A stretch of 64,000 nucleotides of DNA from Rhodospirillum sp. (GTDB taxonomy: Bacteria > Pseudomonadota > Alphaproteobacteria > Rhodospirillales > Rhodospirillaceae): assembly GCA_021741145.1 (NCBI GenBank), contig JAIOYK010000003.1:62001-126000 (forward strand), given 5' to 3'. This document shows, piece by piece, positions 27,865 through 34,984 of this stretch (its first letter is position 1; every line of letters begins with the position of its first letter). The notes under the pieces were generated by a model, which saw nothing but the letters and a program-made list of their open reading frames with translations, was not told the DNA's origin and did not search any database. Both the position numbers and the translations under genes were made by a program.

Positions 27865-27901
27865 GTCGGGGTCTGGAGGGGACAGGCCTCCGGACCCCGA
27901 C
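27865..27901. terminator. Bidirectional hairpin between convergent genes
   Basis: A 15-bp stem (GTCGGGGTCTGGAGG with CCTCCGGACCCCGAC, one G-U pair) has a 7-nt loop. It lies between the ends of the SDR and solute-binding-protein genes. There is no T-run on either side, so it may only be a weak terminator or a transcript-protecting hairpin. Confidence 0.6.
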
Positions 27902-27922
27902 GGTCGGCGATGACCTCCGGTC

Positions 27923-28951
27923 CTATTGGGTCGGGCAGGTCTTCGCCAGTTCGAGGGCGCGGGTATGGACCGCCTTGCCGGGCAGGCCCTTGTCCTCCAC
28001 CTCCTGAACATAGGCGTCGGCGGCTTCCATCAGCGCCGGTTTCCAGGCGGGATTCTCGATCCCCCCGTCGACCACGTAAATGGTATGACCGGCCTCGACC
28101 GCCTGATTGCGTCCCACGACGTCGTCGGCGTCGAAGACCTGACCGGCCACGGTGGCCCAAGGGGTGCCGGAGTTCTTGTCGATCACGGCCTTCAGGTCAT
28201 CGGGCATGTCGTCATAGGCGCCTTTGTTCATGGTCACCAGGAAAACGACGGTGTAGAGGCCACCCAGTTCCGTGTGGGCCGTGGCCAATTCGTTGAGCCG
28301 GAACGCGAGCGCCCCCTGCCAGGGAAAGGCCACGCCGTCGATGACGCCCCGTTGGAGGGACGGATAGGCCTCCGGCGCGGGCATGCCGACGGGTTGGGCG
28401 CCGTAGCGTTCCAGCAATTGGGCGACCACCGTGCTGGGACGGCGGATGCGCAAGCCTTCCAGGTCCTTGGGCTCCTTCACGACCTTGTCGCGGGTGTGTA
28501 GAAGGCCTGGCCCATGGGTGAAAAAAAACAGCGGATGGGTATCCTCGAACTCGCTGTTCAACAGTCCCTCGTCATAGAGACCCTGGACCACGCAGGAGCC
28601 ATGGACGGCATTCTTGGAAATGCCCGGGACCTCGACGACCTGGGTTAGCGGGAACCGGTTGGCCGTATAGCCCAGGACGGTGGCGGTGACGTCCATGACC
28701 CGGTTGCTGACCGCCTCGTATTGAACCGCCGGTTTGGCCAGGGTGGCCGAGGGGTACAGCTCGACGTGAATGCGGCCCTTGGAATCGGACTCGACGGACT
28801 TCGCCCAAGCCTCGATGAGACTCTTGTGTACATTGGCCACCTCGGGCCAGATGGATCCGAACCGCAGGGTGACCTCGGCCGCCTGCGCCGTCGACAGCAT
28901 GCCCAGGGCGGTGGCGCCAACAAGGGCCGCCCGCCGGATTGTCCTCAACAT
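27923..28951 (-). CDS. TRAP transporter solute-binding protein (DctP family), orphan
   Basis: A periplasmic binding protein of 342 residues. The signal peptide is about 25 residues (GATALGMLSTAQAAEV). The mature fold shows GRIHVELYPSATLAK, then LRIRRPSTVVAQLLERYG and GVAFPWQGALAFRLNELA, as in the DctP branch for carboxylic acid ligands; the ligand is not predictable. The DctQ and DctM membrane subunits are absent nearby. AAGGGAGG precedes the ATG. The LysR gene lies just upstream on the same strand, so expression is probably linked to it. Confidence 0.9.
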   Translation of the reverse strand: MLRTIRRAALVGATALGMLSTAQAAEVTLRFGSIWPEVANVHKSLIEAWAKSVESDSKGRIHVELYPSATLAKPAVQYEAVSNRVMDVTATVLGYTANRFPLTQVVEVPGISKNAVHGSCVVQGLYDEGLLNSEFEDTHPLFFFTHGPGLLHTRDKVVKEPKDLEGLRIRRPSTVVAQLLERYGAQPVGMPAPEAYPSLQRGVIDGVAFPWQGALAFRLNELATAHTELGGLYTVVFLVTMNKGAYDDMPDDLKAVIDKNSGTPWATVAGQVFDADDVVGRNQAVEAGHTIYVVDGGIENPAWKPALMEAADAYVQEVEDKGLPGKAVHTRALELAKTCPTQ

Positions 28952-29085
28952 GAATACCTCCCTTATATGTTTCTTTGGCGCGCTTTTTCGCGCCGGGACT
29001 TCGTCGGGTCCCTTTTGTTAGTGCTATTCAATCACTGTGCCCCGCGCAATTTGATGAATTCGATGCAGGTTATCGGAAACTTTGA

Positions 29086-30009
29086 TCACGCTGTCGACAG
29101 ATCCGCTTCGACCTGGCGATTCACGCTGTCGGAAATCATGTCCCGAAGCCAAAGGTGCATGGGTGCGTGATGGGTGCGGGTGGTCCAGACCAGATCGATC
29201 TGGAAGGTCGCGGGGAAGGGGCAATCGCTCACCTGGAGCCGGTCGTCATATCGGGCGGCGATGCGGCTTGGGATGGTGGCGATCAGGTCGGTGCCCAGGA
29301 TCATATCCTCGATGCCCGCGGGACTGGGAACGGATAGGGCTTCGTTCAGGGTCAGACCCGCGCGGTCCAGTTCCAGCAAATAGTTTGATCGCCATCCGCC
29401 CCCATAGTTGATGACCGCATGGGGCGCGGAAATATAGTCCTCCACGGACAAGGGACCGTGGCACAGGGGATTGGCCGCGTCCATCACGCAGACATAGTGC
29501 TCGTCGAGCAAGGACCGGCAGTAGAATCCGTCCTCGCCGGGCCGGATGGGGCCGACCAAAAGGTCGGCTTCGGCCTTTTTGAGCTTGAGGGCGCCGCTGG
29601 TGGTGGAATTGATGGTTCGAAGCCGGATACCCGGGGCCGTTTCCCGGACGCGGCGGATGATATCGGGAATAATGATTTGTCGTTCGTAATAGTTGCAGGC
29701 AATGGTGATTGTCTGCCGAGCGGTCGAAGGGTTGAAGGTGACGGGCTCGGCCAGGGTCTCGAAATCGTCCAGGATACGGGCGATTCCCTCCACCAGGACA
29801 AGGCAGCGATCCGTGGGCATGACCTTCCCACCCTGTCGGTAGAACAACTGGTCGTTGAAGGCTCGGCGCAACTTCTCGATGGTGTAGCTGACCGCCGATT
29901 GGTTCACGTCCAGGACCGTCGCGGTGGTCGTGAAGGATCGGTTTTCATAGACGAGCCGCAGGGTGCGGAGGGCCGCGAAGTCCACGCCAAGAAAGGGTTC
30001 TCGTAACAT
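29086..30009 (-). CDS. LysR-family transcriptional regulator
   Basis: A 307-residue regulator. The N-terminal winged helix is FAALRTLRLVYENRSFTTTA followed by VLDVNQSAVSYTIEKLRRAF; a ligand-binding domain of type 2 periplasmic fold follows. ATG 30009 has AGAGG 7 nt upstream and is preferred over a GTG five codons earlier. It is divergent from the P450 gene and directly upstream of the TRAP binding-protein gene. The usual LysR arrangement suggests it controls the P450-ferredoxin pair, itself and perhaps the binding protein; the inducer is unknown. Confidence 0.9.
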   Translation of the reverse strand: MLREPFLGVDFAALRTLRLVYENRSFTTTATVLDVNQSAVSYTIEKLRRAFNDQLFYRQGGKVMPTDRCLVLVEGIARILDDFETLAEPVTFNPSTARQTITIACNYYERQIIIPDIIRRVRETAPGIRLRTINSTTSGALKLKKAEADLLVGPIRPGEDGFYCRSLLDEHYVCVMDAANPLCHGPLSVEDYISAPHAVINYGGGWRSNYLLELDRAGLTLNEALSVPSPAGIEDMILGTDLIATIPSRIAARYDDRLQVSDCPFPATFQIDLVWTTRTHHAPMHLWLRDMISDSVNRQVEADLSTA

Positions 30010-30042
30010 GATTGGACCTCTCACGGTCGGTTGGGGTCCTTA

Positions 30043-30072
30043 ATTATAAAAAAATCTGATTGCTATTATCAA
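30043..30072 (-). promoter_or_regulatory. Promoter of the LysR gene
   Basis: On the minus strand TTGATA (30067-30072) and a perfect TATAAT (30043-30048) are 18 nt apart in an unusually AT-rich patch, placing the start of transcription about 27 nt before the LysR ATG. The match to the housekeeping sigma-70 consensus is strong for this GC-rich genome. Confidence 0.7.
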
Positions 30073-30082
30073 CACCATCCAA

Positions 30083-30097
30083 TTGTCAGGTTGACAA
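30083..30097. promoter_or_regulatory. Candidate LysR operator (perfect inverted repeat)
   Basis: TTGTCA-GGT-TGACAA is a perfect 6-bp inverted repeat in the space between the divergent LysR and P450 genes. It overlaps a TTGACA at 30091-30096 readable as a -35 for the P450 gene, for which no good -10 is seen. A second, looser TGAT-N7-ATCA lies at 30057-30071 over the LysR promoter. Confidence 0.55.
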
Positions 30098-30196
30098 GCG
30101 CGACCTATCACCAAAGCCGTCGGCCCGAACAGGGGGCCGGGAAAAAGGACCGCCGCAAAAAGGCGGGAAATAAAGAACCAAGGGAGGCGTTTTGTC

Positions 30197-31375
30197 ATGC
30201 CACTGGCACCCAGTGACGACCAGATCACCATTGATGCGTTGACATGGGATCCCTATCCCATCTACCGGCGCCTGCGGGCCGAAGCGCCTATTTTGCGGGT
30301 CAATTCCATTGGTCGGACCATTTTGACCAAGGCCGCCGACACCCGCGCGGTCAAGGATGACCCGGCGCGTTTCAGTTCAAACGACCCGACAACCCCCATG
30401 GCCCGTGCCTTCGAGGCCCATACCTTGATGCGCAAGGATGGCGAAGCCCACATGGCCGAGCGCATGGCCATGGCCCCGACCTTTTCCCCCAAGAACCTTA
30501 AAACACTCTGGGTTCCCGCCTATGAAAAGGTGTTGAACGACTACCTGGATCGCCTGCCCCGGGACGAAGTCGTGGACCTGTTTCCCGCCCTGGCTGGTCC
30601 CCTGGCCGCCCGGGTCCTGGCGCTTATTCTTGGTCTTCCCGGGGCCTCGGATGAAGACTTGCAGCGTTGGTCCCAGGCCTTGATCGATGGGGCGGGCAAC
30701 TTCGGCTATGCCGATGAGCCCTTCGAGCGGGTCGCCAAGGCGAACAAGGAGATGAATGCCCTGCTGGAGGCTCGGGTTCCCCAGGTCAAGGCCGCGCCGG
30801 ATCAGACGGCTCTGTCGGTGATGGTCAACGCCGACAGGCCCATTCCCATGAGCCAGATCGTCTCGAACATCAAGATCGCCATCGGCGGTGGCATCAACGA
30901 ACCCCGGGATGCCCTGCTGACCATTCTGTTCGGCCTACTGACAAACCCGGACCAGCGCGAGGCCCTCATGGAGTCCGGAGAGTGGAACTTGGCCTTCGAG
31001 GAAGGCGTGCGCTGGGTCGCGCCCATCCAGGTCAGCGGTCGGGTGGCCCTGGAGGATGTGGAAATGCGGGGGGTCACCATCCCAAAAGGCGACGTGGTCA
31101 TGACGGTCCAGGCCTCGGCCAATCACGACGAGGAGTTGTTCGACCATCCGGAGCGCTTCGATGTCTTCCGGAAAAAGGCCTCTCACCAAAGTTTTGGGAG
31201 CGGCCCCCACCACTGCCTTGGCACACACCTCGCCCGGCAGACCATTGGTCGGATCGCCCTGCCGACGATCTTCGAACGGTTCCCGAACATGGAACTGGTC
31301 GATCCGAGCAAGGTGGTTTGGAAGGGTTTCGGGTTCCGGGGTCCGCTGAACCTGCCCGTTCGGTTGAATGGGTGA
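30197..31375 (+). CDS. Cytochrome P450 with an unusual I-helix
   Basis: A soluble bacterial class I P450 of 392 residues. The heme-binding loop is FGSGPHHCLG with Cys340 as the iron ligand, and the K-helix ExxR is EEGVRW. The I-helix reads IGGGINEPRDALL: the usual acid-alcohol pair that activates oxygen (A/G-G-x-D/E-T) is replaced by N-E-P-R-D. AGGGAGG lies 10 nt before the ATG. A matching [2Fe-2S] ferredoxin gene follows by 47 nt; no ferredoxin reductase is in the window. Substrate unknown; the neighbouring TRAP binding protein might deliver it. Confidence 0.93.
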   Translation: MPLAPSDDQITIDALTWDPYPIYRRLRAEAPILRVNSIGRTILTKAADTRAVKDDPARFSSNDPTTPMARAFEAHTLMRKDGEAHMAERMAMAPTFSPKNLKTLWVPAYEKVLNDYLDRLPRDEVVDLFPALAGPLAARVLALILGLPGASDEDLQRWSQALIDGAGNFGYADEPFERVAKANKEMNALLEARVPQVKAAPDQTALSVMVNADRPIPMSQIVSNIKIAIGGGINEPRDALLTILFGLLTNPDQREALMESGEWNLAFEEGVRWVAPIQVSGRVALEDVEMRGVTIPKGDVVMTVQASANHDEELFDHPERFDVFRKKASHQSFGSGPHHCLGTHLARQTIGRIALPTIFERFPNMELVDPSKVVWKGFGFRGPLNLPVRLNG

Positions 31376-31422
31376 GTACCCGAACCCGGTTGGATCGAAG
31401 CGTCAAGCGATATGGAACAGAC

Positions 31423-31746
31423 ATGACGAGGATTACTTTTATTACCGCTGATGGGGCGGAAACGACCGTGGATGCCACCGTTGGCGATAGCGTGATGCGG
31501 GTGGCCCGGGACGCGAATGTCCCGGGAATCGCCGCCGAATGTGGGGGGGCGAAGATGTGCGCGACCTGCCACGTCTATGTGGACGAGGCTTGGTTTGATC
31601 GAGTGGGGGCCGCGCCGGAGGACGAGCAGGACATGCTGGAATTCGCCGCCAGCGAAGCCCGGGAGACCAGCCGTCTGTCCTGTCAGATCACCCTTTCGCC
31701 GGATCTGGATGGGTTGGTTGTTCATTTGCCCGAGAGTCAAATTTGA
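31423..31746 (+). CDS. [2Fe-2S] ferredoxin (adrenodoxin/putidaredoxin type)
   Basis: A 107-residue electron carrier. Cluster ligands are Cys40, Cys46 and Cys49 (CGGAKMCATC) plus Cys87 in RLSCQI, the spacing of the putidaredoxin/adrenodoxin group that feeds P450s. It directly follows the P450 gene on the same strand and almost certainly is its redox partner. The partner reductase must be encoded elsewhere. Confidence 0.95.
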   Translation: MTRITFITADGAETTVDATVGDSVMRVARDANVPGIAAECGGAKMCATCHVYVDEAWFDRVGAAPEDEQDMLEFAASEARETSRLSCQITLSPDLDGLVVHLPESQI

Positions 31747-31789
31747 GGGGAACCCGCCCAAGCCCCGCGTGATGGGGCGTCGGTGCCCC

Positions 31790-32593
31790 TCAAGTCCCAT
31801 CCTCCGTCTCCTCCTTGGGTCGGGCGAGATCCTCGATCAGGCCGTCCAGGACCCGGCCCAGGCGGTCCAGATCGGAGGGGCGGGACAGGCGGTGGTCGCC
31901 GTCCTTGACCAGGGTCACCGCCACGTCGGTGGCGGTCAAGCGGTCCTGCAGACGCAGGGCCGTGCGCCAGGGTACCGCGGTGTCCTGGAGGCCCTGGATC
32001 AGGCGGACCGGACAGGTGATCGACAAGGGGGAGCGGAGGACGAGTCTGCTCCGCCCCTCCTCGATCAGGGTTCTCGTGATCACATAGGGGGCGGGACCAT
32101 ATTCGCTGGGTTCTTCCACCCAGCCGTCGGTCATCAACGTGGCGCGCCAGGCTGCTGGAGCGACATCCCACATTAAATCCTCGGTGAAATCGGGCGCCGC
32201 GGAGATGCCGACCAGTCCGGCGACCCGGTCGGGCCGGGCCAGGGTGGCCAGAAGCATCAGCCATCCCCCCATGGAGGATCCCACCAGGATTTGCGGCCCT
32301 TCGGTCAGGGCGTCGAGAATGGCGACCACGTCTTCGGCCCATTGGGCGATACCGCCCTCTTCGAACCGGCCAGAGGATCGGCCGTGCCCTGTCTGGTCGA
32401 ATCGCAGGAAAGATCGCCCTCGAGCCTGGCACCAATCCTCGAGCCACAGGGCCTTGCCGCCATCCATGTCGGACATGAAGCCATGGATGAAGATCACGCC
32501 TGGTCCCGTTCCCGGAGAACAATGGTAGGCGAGAGTTGCACCGTTCGGGGCCTGGAGTATGCTAGGTGCCGCTCTCGCCGAATCACTGGGCAT
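31790..32593 (-). CDS. Alpha/beta-hydrolase
   Basis: A 267-residue alpha/beta-hydrolase. The oxyanion region is VIFIHGFMSDMDG and the nucleophile elbow is VGSSMGGWLML; a later Asp (LIQGLQDTAVP) and His (VKDGDHRLS) complete the triad. It resembles the Bem46/esterase-like group found in alphaproteobacteria; the substrate is unknown. Its ATG shares the 4-bp palindrome CATG (32591-32594) with the start of the divergent glycosyltransferase gene, so neither has a separate 5' intergenic region. It converges with the ferredoxin gene. Confidence 0.9.
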   Translation of the reverse strand: MPSDSARAAPSILQAPNGATLAYHCSPGTGPGVIFIHGFMSDMDGGKALWLEDWCQARGRSFLRFDQTGHGRSSGRFEEGGIAQWAEDVVAILDALTEGPQILVGSSMGGWLMLLATLARPDRVAGLVGISAAPDFTEDLMWDVAPAAWRATLMTDGWVEEPSEYGPAPYVITRTLIEEGRSRLVLRSPLSITCPVRLIQGLQDTAVPWRTALRLQDRLTATDVAVTLVKDGDHRLSRPSDLDRLGRVLDGLIEDLARPKEETEDGT

Positions 32594-33848
32594 GGGGCTT
32601 CCCTTTCACATTGCGGATTTGACCGTGGATCAACAAGATAACAGCGTCGCGGACCATGACCAACTGGGTCCGCAGGGGCGAAACAGCCCAACGGTTCTGC
32701 AGGTCCTGCCCGAATTGGCGACCGGCGGAGTCGAGCGGGGAACCGTGGATATCGCGCAGGCTCTGGTGGATCGGGGATGGAGGGCCATCGTCGCCTCGGC
32801 CGGAGGGCGGATGACCCGTGAATTGGAGCGGCTTGGGGCCGAACATGTCACCTTGCCCCTGGATACCAAGAATCCCCTGGCCATTCAGCGCAACGCCAAT
32901 CTGTTGGCCCAGGTCATCGCCGAAAAGGGGGTCTCCCTGGTCCATGCCCGCAGCCGGGCACCCGCCTGGAGCGCTCAGATAGCCGCCCGGCGCATGGACG
33001 TTCCCTTCGTGACGACCTTCCACGGGACCTATAATCTGGGTCCCTTCGGGTTGAAGAAGATCTATAACCGGATCATGACCCAGGGGGATCGGGTCATCGC
33101 CATTTCCCGCTTCATCGCCCGCCATATCCGGGAAACCTATGATCTGGATGGAAGCACTATCCGGGTGGTGCACCGGGGAATTGATATTAACTCCTTCAAC
33201 CCCGACCGGGTCAGCGCCGAGCGTATGATCACACTGGCCACCCAGTGGCGCCTTCCCGACGACGCTCCGGTGATCATGTTGCCCGGGCGCCTGACACGAT
33301 GGAAGGGTCAGGCGGTCCTGATCAAGGCCTTGGCCAAGTTGGAGCGGAAGGACGTCCGTTGTCTGCTGGTGGGGTCCGACCAAGGGCGCTCGGGCTACGC
33401 GGAGGAACTGCGCGCCCTGGCCCGGAAACTGGGAGTCGAGTCCCAGGTTCATTTGGTCGGTGATTGCTCGGACATGCCCGCGGCCTACATGGTCACCGAC
33501 GTGGTGGTCTCCGCCTCCACGGATCCGGAGGCCTTCGGCCGCGTGGTGGCGGAGGGCCAGGCCATGGGCCGCCCGGTGATCGCTCCCAACCATGGCGCGG
33601 CGCCGGAAATCCTCAAGTCCGGAGCCACGGGGTGGCTGGTCCCCCCCGAGGATCCGGAAGCCCTGGCCGCCGCCCTGCGTCAAGCCCTATCGATGGACGC
33701 GGCAAGCCGTCAGGAGGTCGCGGACGAGGCCATCGGTCATGTCCGGGACCTTTTCTCCAAGGAGAGCATGGCCGAGCGGACCCTTCATGTGTACAAGGAA
33801 CTGCTTCAGGGAGCCCCGCCCCTGGATACCGTCCTGTCCTATGAATAA
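32592..33848 (+). CDS. GT4-family glycosyltransferase
   Basis: A 418-residue GT-B glycosyltransferase. The N-terminal nucleotide-sugar acceptor loop is VLPELATGGVERGTVDIA; the C-terminal donor half contains LPGRLTRWKGQAVLIKAL and the E-x7-E region (EAFGRVVAEGQAMGRPVIAP). Such enzymes build lipopolysaccharide core or capsule. Together with the next gene it probably acts in surface glycan synthesis. The start is uncertain: ATG 32592 overlaps the divergent gene and lacks a ribosome site, and a GTG at 32622 is possible. Confidence 0.88.
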   Translation: MGLPFHIADLTVDQQDNSVADHDQLGPQGRNSPTVLQVLPELATGGVERGTVDIAQALVDRGWRAIVASAGGRMTRELERLGAEHVTLPLDTKNPLAIQRNANLLAQVIAEKGVSLVHARSRAPAWSAQIAARRMDVPFVTTFHGTYNLGPFGLKKIYNRIMTQGDRVIAISRFIARHIRETYDLDGSTIRVVHRGIDINSFNPDRVSAERMITLATQWRLPDDAPVIMLPGRLTRWKGQAVLIKALAKLERKDVRCLLVGSDQGRSGYAEELRALARKLGVESQVHLVGDCSDMPAAYMVTDVVVSASTDPEAFGRVVAEGQAMGRPVIAPNHGAAPEILKSGATGWLVPPEDPEALAAALRQALSMDAASRQEVADEAIGHVRDLFSKESMAERTLHVYKELLQGAPPLDTVLSYE

Positions 33849-33863
33849 GCCTGGGGCGGACCC

Positions 33864-34886
33864 GTGGTAACTCTGTCCCTTCCTCTCCCCTCCGCGAGCA
33901 TTCCACTGGCGCCCCTGTCCGTGGACCGGATCCTGGTCATCAAGCTCTCCGCCCTGGGAGATCTGGTGCTGTCCATGCCCGCCTGCGAAGCCATCCGCGA
34001 GGCCCATCCCAAGGCCCATATCACCCTGCTGACAACGGCGCCCTTCCGCGGGTTGATGGAGGATTGCCCCTATTTCGACGCGGTGCGCGTCGATCCGCGG
34101 CGACGGCTCTATACCCCTTCGGGTTTCCTGGGGACGGCCCGCATGTTGAGGGAAGGGGATCCCCAGCTCATCTACGATTTGCAGACCGCTGACCGGACCG
34201 GATGGTATTTCCGCGCCCTGGCGGTGACGGGGGGCGCTCCCCCCTGGTCGGGGAACGCCCGGGGCTGCGCCTTTCCGCATGCCAATCCGGACCGGAATAA
34301 TATGCACACCCTGGAACGGCAGGCGGACCAGCTGGCCATGGCCGGATTGCCGCGGAAGGATCCCGTTCCTCCGCCGGATCTGTCCTGGGCCCGGGCCGAC
34401 GTGACGGGACTCCTGCCCGATGGCCCCTTCGCTCTGTTGATCCCAGGCGGATCGCCCCATCGGGAGATGAAGCGCTGGCCCGTGGACAGATTCGCGGCTC
34501 TGGCCCAACGGCTGGTCAAGGAAGGGGTGGTTCCCGTGGTCTTGGGTACCGACGCCGAAGCCGAGGAGGCCGGGATCATTCTTCGGGCCTGTCCCGAAGC
34601 GCTGTCCTTGGTCAACCGGACAACGATTCACCAGATCGCGTCCCTGGCCACTCGGGCCTGTTTGGCCGTGGGTGGGGATACGGGGCCTCTGCATTTGGTG
34701 GCCGCGGCGGGCGCGCCCAGTCTCGGCCTGTATTCGGAGGTGTCCATTCCCGCCCTTTGTGCTCCCCGGGGGAGAGACACGGATGTGTTGTGGAGAAAGG
34801 ACCTTCGGGACCTGCCGGTGGGGCCTGTCGCCGAGGCCGCGGTCACCTTGATTTCCGCCCGGAAAAACGGCCATAGGGTAGGATGA
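33864..34886 (+). CDS. GT9-family glycosyltransferase (heptosyltransferase-like)
   Basis: A 340-residue ADP-heptose:LPS heptosyltransferase-family protein. Landmarks are ILVIKLSALGDLVLSMPAC at the N-terminus, LLIPGGSPHREMKRWPVDR, and AVGGDTGPLHLVAAAGAPSLGLY near the C-terminus. It lies 15 nt after the GT4 gene and starts with GTG, just after GGGGCGGA. The two probably work on the same inner-core or surface glycan. Its TGA overlaps an ATG of the next frame. Confidence 0.88.
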   Translation: MVTLSLPLPSASIPLAPLSVDRILVIKLSALGDLVLSMPACEAIREAHPKAHITLLTTAPFRGLMEDCPYFDAVRVDPRRRLYTPSGFLGTARMLREGDPQLIYDLQTADRTGWYFRALAVTGGAPPWSGNARGCAFPHANPDRNNMHTLERQADQLAMAGLPRKDPVPPPDLSWARADVTGLLPDGPFALLIPGGSPHREMKRWPVDRFAALAQRLVKEGVVPVVLGTDAEAEEAGIILRACPEALSLVNRTTIHQIASLATRACLAVGGDTGPLHLVAAAGAPSLGLYSEVSIPALCAPRGRDTDVLWRKDLRDLPVGPVAEAAVTLISARKNGHRVG

Positions 34887-34926
34887 CGCAGGGGGGTCCG
34901 CGTGTTACAAGCACAAGTCTTATCGC

Positions 34927-34964
34927 AAGATACGGTTCTGGGGGACCAAGATATGGTTCTGGGG
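34927..34964 (+). repeat. Tandem 17-bp direct repeat, 21-bp period
   Basis: AAGATACGGTTCTGGGG (34927-34943) and AAGATATGGTTCTGGGG (34948-34964) differ at one base and are spaced two helical turns apart. They lie just upstream of the preferred start of the diguanylate cyclase gene. Either they are two protein-binding sites or, if the earlier ATG is used, they encode a repeated RYGSG peptide. Confidence 0.6.
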
Positions 34965-34984
34965 CGCAACGCGTGACAACTGCC

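Noticed and set aside
34883-34984. Start of the diguanylate cyclase at ATG 34883
   Set aside because: It would add 34 residues with a repeated peptide and has no clear ribosome site; 34985 places the membrane helix near the N-terminus. It cannot be excluded.
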